This document shows, piece by piece, positions 62,466-64,000 of a stretch of DNA of 64,000 bases. The position numbers were made by a program, and so were the translations under genes. Every line of letters starts with the position of its first letter. Position 1 is the stretch's first letter. Below the pieces are notes generated by a model. It was not told the origin of the DNA. It did no database searches and saw only the letters and a program-made list of their open reading frames with translations. The DNA comes from Rhodobacteraceae bacterium M382 (GTDB taxonomy: Bacteria; Pseudomonadota; Alphaproteobacteria; Rhodobacterales; Rhodobacteraceae). The stretch covers positions 3,726,501 through 3,790,500 of the forward strand of contig CP081098.1 of NCBI GenBank assembly GCA_025141015.1, given 5' to 3'.

Positions 62466-63724
62466 CGGATTTCTCCCAGCGCCTGTTCCCACAACCATTG
62501 CAGCGTCGGAGCCACGGCAATGTCATCCGCACCGGCAATTGCCGTCACCTCCAGCGCACCGTCAAACAGACTGTCACCGCCCGAACTGAGCCGCCGCTGA
62601 CCGGTTGCCGCATCAACCACCTGTCCCATGGTGAACTCTTGACCGCCAATCTCCTGCCCGTTCAGGGCCACATCATGCACGTCAATCTCACGCCCAGCGG
62701 CCCGCACCATCAGCTCGGCCAAAGTAAGCCCGATCGAAGCGCCGGCAATCGAATCCGCCGGAAAATGCACCCCTGCGATCACCCGGTTGTCGGAAATGCG
62801 CGCCGCTTGACGATACAGCATCACCCGGCGGCGGTCGTTGGCCGCCGTGTAGAGCGCCACGGTTTCGGCATCCGCCCCATCTGGTGCCACCCGTTCACAC
62901 AGCCGCCACAAAACACCTGCAACAATAAAGGCCTCGACCGCATGAGCCGCAGGAAAGCTGGGATGCCCCGGCGTCGGGATCATCGGTTGTACCGACACCG
63001 AATAGGCGTCCGGCCGCCGACAAGCCAATGCCCGTTTGATCCGCATCGAAACCGCTGCGGCAAATGTCTGGGCCAGCGAAATCAACTCCAGCGCAAAGGC
63101 ATTGCGTTCCGGATGCAGCGACACGATTGCCCCGTAATAGGGTGTTGGAAAACCTAGCTGTGTGTGGATTTCCTCGAACCTGTCCAAACGCAGATCACCA
63201 TAGCTGCGCACATGCGCCATCTGCGCCTGAAACACGTCTTCTCCAGGGCGGGAAATATGGATCAGTTTCTGTGCACTCAACCCGCTGCTGTCGCCACCAA
63301 TCGCAAACAGATCAACCGTGGCCGCATCGTGATCTTCTTCGACGATGACCCGCGATTGCAATTCATGCAGCCCCAAAAAGCTGCGCACCCAGGGTGCGTG
63401 TTCCTTGAGAACGCCAGGAGCGTTCGGCGCAAGATGGGTCACCGGCAGTTCCGGACCGCCCCACAGGCCGGCGATCCCGTCCTGAGCGCTGATGATCCCG
63501 GCCGAAAGCGGCCCGCCATACGCGGTCACCCCCCCGTAAACAGAGGCCCCGACATCCAGTCCGCTTGTCCCCGACGCGCCACCGGACGCCCCGCCCGAGG
63601 CCCCACCGGATGCCCCGCCAGACGCTCCACCAGATGCCCCGCCGGATGCTCCACCAGACGCCCCGCCGGATGCCCCGCCCGATGCCCCGCCGGACGCACC
63701 ACCTGAAATTCCGCTGATCGCCAT
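62462..63724 (-). CDS. PAP2/vanadium-dependent haloperoxidase-fold protein with (GGAS)11 linker
   Basis: A 420-residue protein. Residues 8-51 are eleven GGAS repeats. The rest has the vanadium haloperoxidase/acid-phosphatase-2 motifs: KRALACRRP (K-x6-RP), PSFPAAHA for the SGH-type His, and RVIAGVHFPAD (R-x5-H-x3-D). These bind phosphate or vanadate. The usual SGH reads AAH, so haloperoxidase activity is uncertain and phosphatase activity is possible. GGGAGGA precedes the ATG. It lies between a TPR-like gene and the subtilase, and its stop overlaps the subtilase start. Confidence 0.82.
   Translation of the reverse strand: MAISGISGGASGGASGGASGGASGGASGGASGGASGGASGGASGGASGGASGTSGLDVGASVYGGVTAYGGPLSAGIISAQDGIAGLWGGPELPVTHLAPNAPGVLKEHAPWVRSFLGLHELQSRVIVEEDHDAATVDLFAIGGDSSGLSAQKLIHISRPGEDVFQAQMAHVRSYGDLRLDRFEEIHTQLGFPTPYYGAIVSLHPERNAFALELISLAQTFAAAVSMRIKRALACRRPDAYSVSVQPMIPTPGHPSFPAAHAVEAFIVAGVLWRLCERVAPDGADAETVALYTAANDRRRVMLYRQAARISDNRVIAGVHFPADSIAGASIGLTLAELMVRAAGREIDVHDVALNGQEIGGQEFTMGQVVDAATGQRRLSSGGDSLFDGALEVTAIAGADDIAVAPTLQWLWEQALGEIR
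63572..63703 (-). repeat. Eleven 12-bp units encoding GGAS repeats
   Basis: The DNA has 11 imperfect 12-bp units (CC-rich on the plus strand, e.g. GCCCCGCCGGAT) in the PAP2 gene, translating to (Gly-Gly-Ala-Ser)11. Unit-to-unit substitutions are mainly in third codon positions, so selection keeps the protein sequence. Confidence 0.9.
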
Positions 63725-63766
63725 CTCAATATTCCTCCCTTGGAACTTTGTTGTTTTATATGTGTT

Positions 63767-64000
63767 TTATTCCGGTACGCCCGCCGCTTGCAGGGCCTTG
63801 GCCCAATCCCGGCCGACCTGAAACGAGACCGCGGGATGTTCGCGCAGGTATTGGCCAACCGTGAACTGGGGTGTGATTTTCATCAGGTCATGCACCACCT
63901 TGCGCGCCTTGTCCCCCTGCCCTGACATCTCGAGCGCAATCGCCTTGGTCCGCAATGTAGAGGGATAGGCCTGGTTGACCTGCAATGACCGGTCCGCCAG
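63767..64000 (-). CDS. C-terminal end of a TPR-like protein, possibly a cyclase-TPR fusion
   Basis: The final 77 codons of a frame that enters from the right edge. The visible part is helical and alanine-rich (AIALEMSGQGDKARKVVHDL, then QYLREHP) and ends GVPE. It resembles the tail of the adenylate cyclase/TPR proteins common in Rhodobacteraceae, but the catalytic part is outside the window. It is 42 nt before the PAP2 gene and probably the same operon. Confidence 0.6.
   Translation of the reverse strand: MADRSLQVNQAYPSTLRTKAIALEMSGQGDKARKVVHDLMKITPQFTVGQYLREHPAVSFQVGRDWAKALQAAGVPE

Noticed and set aside
63572-63703. Regular 12-bp repeats that could suggest a CRISPR array or minisatellite.
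   Set aside because: Units are contiguous without spacers, stay in frame and encode GGAS; this is a coding repeat.

Overview
The window looks like a chromosomal segment from a marine Rhodobacteraceae (Roseobacter-group) alphaproteobacterium. The DNA is GC-rich, genes are tightly packed with many ATGA-type overlaps, and the gene families are typical of that group: a fused two-subunit formate dehydrogenase, a TRAP transporter, Rieske demethylases, choline sulfatase, a DddP-like M24 enzyme and RTX exoproteins. I assign no species.

Left end (1-7.2 kb): the end of a small lysine-rich protein, tRNA-Thr(GGT), then a two-gene locus on the minus strand. One gene encodes an SGNH hydrolase + caspase + M15 peptidase fusion, the other a papain-like peptidase with a degenerate alpha/beta-hydrolase-like tail. 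A ProC-like reductase follows.

Central catabolic region (7.2-42 kb): this is dominated by enzymes that strip N-methyl groups and use the products. There are two flavin/Fe-S demethylases of the N-methylproline demethylase / trimethylamine dehydrogenase type, three Rieske oxygenase alpha subunits, a dimethylglycine-dehydrogenase-like FAD/GcvT protein, and an FDH1-type formate dehydrogenase that would oxidise the formate derived from released formaldehyde. A TRAP transporter is joined to a three-subunit flavin imino/amino-acid dehydrogenase and a RidA deaminase. Choline sulfatase, an acetoacetate-type CoA-transferase, a HAD hydrolase and a DddP-like M24 protein lie nearby. Local regulators are one TetR, three LysR and two XRE-cupin proteins. 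Several sit next to visible palindromes, and the two XRE-cupin genes share an operator-like sequence. No Rieske reductase gene is present. Decayed remnants, including an aminotransferase 3' end, interrupt the region at 35.3 and 36.3 kb.

Surface and secreted region (42-57 kb): a large cadherin-like repeat protein with an N-terminal RTX block; a small periplasmic glycine-zipper protein; a HlyC-like acyltransferase divergent from a 1466-residue CHRD/RTX/parallel beta-helix exoprotein; an IS5-like transposase remnant; and an AraC regulator divergent from two DUF1254 proteins, the second fused to an OmpA domain.

Right end (57.5-64 kb): an HD phosphohydrolase, tRNA-Gln(TTG), a quinone oxidoreductase divergent from a haloalkane dehalogenase, then a minus-strand operon of a TPR-like protein (cut by the window end), a PAP2/vanadium-haloperoxidase-fold protein with an (SGGA)n linker and a subtilase. 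This operon and the caspase/papain locus at the left end are the most unusual parts of the window; both combine peptidases and hydrolases in cytoplasmic-looking proteins without a recognised substrate.
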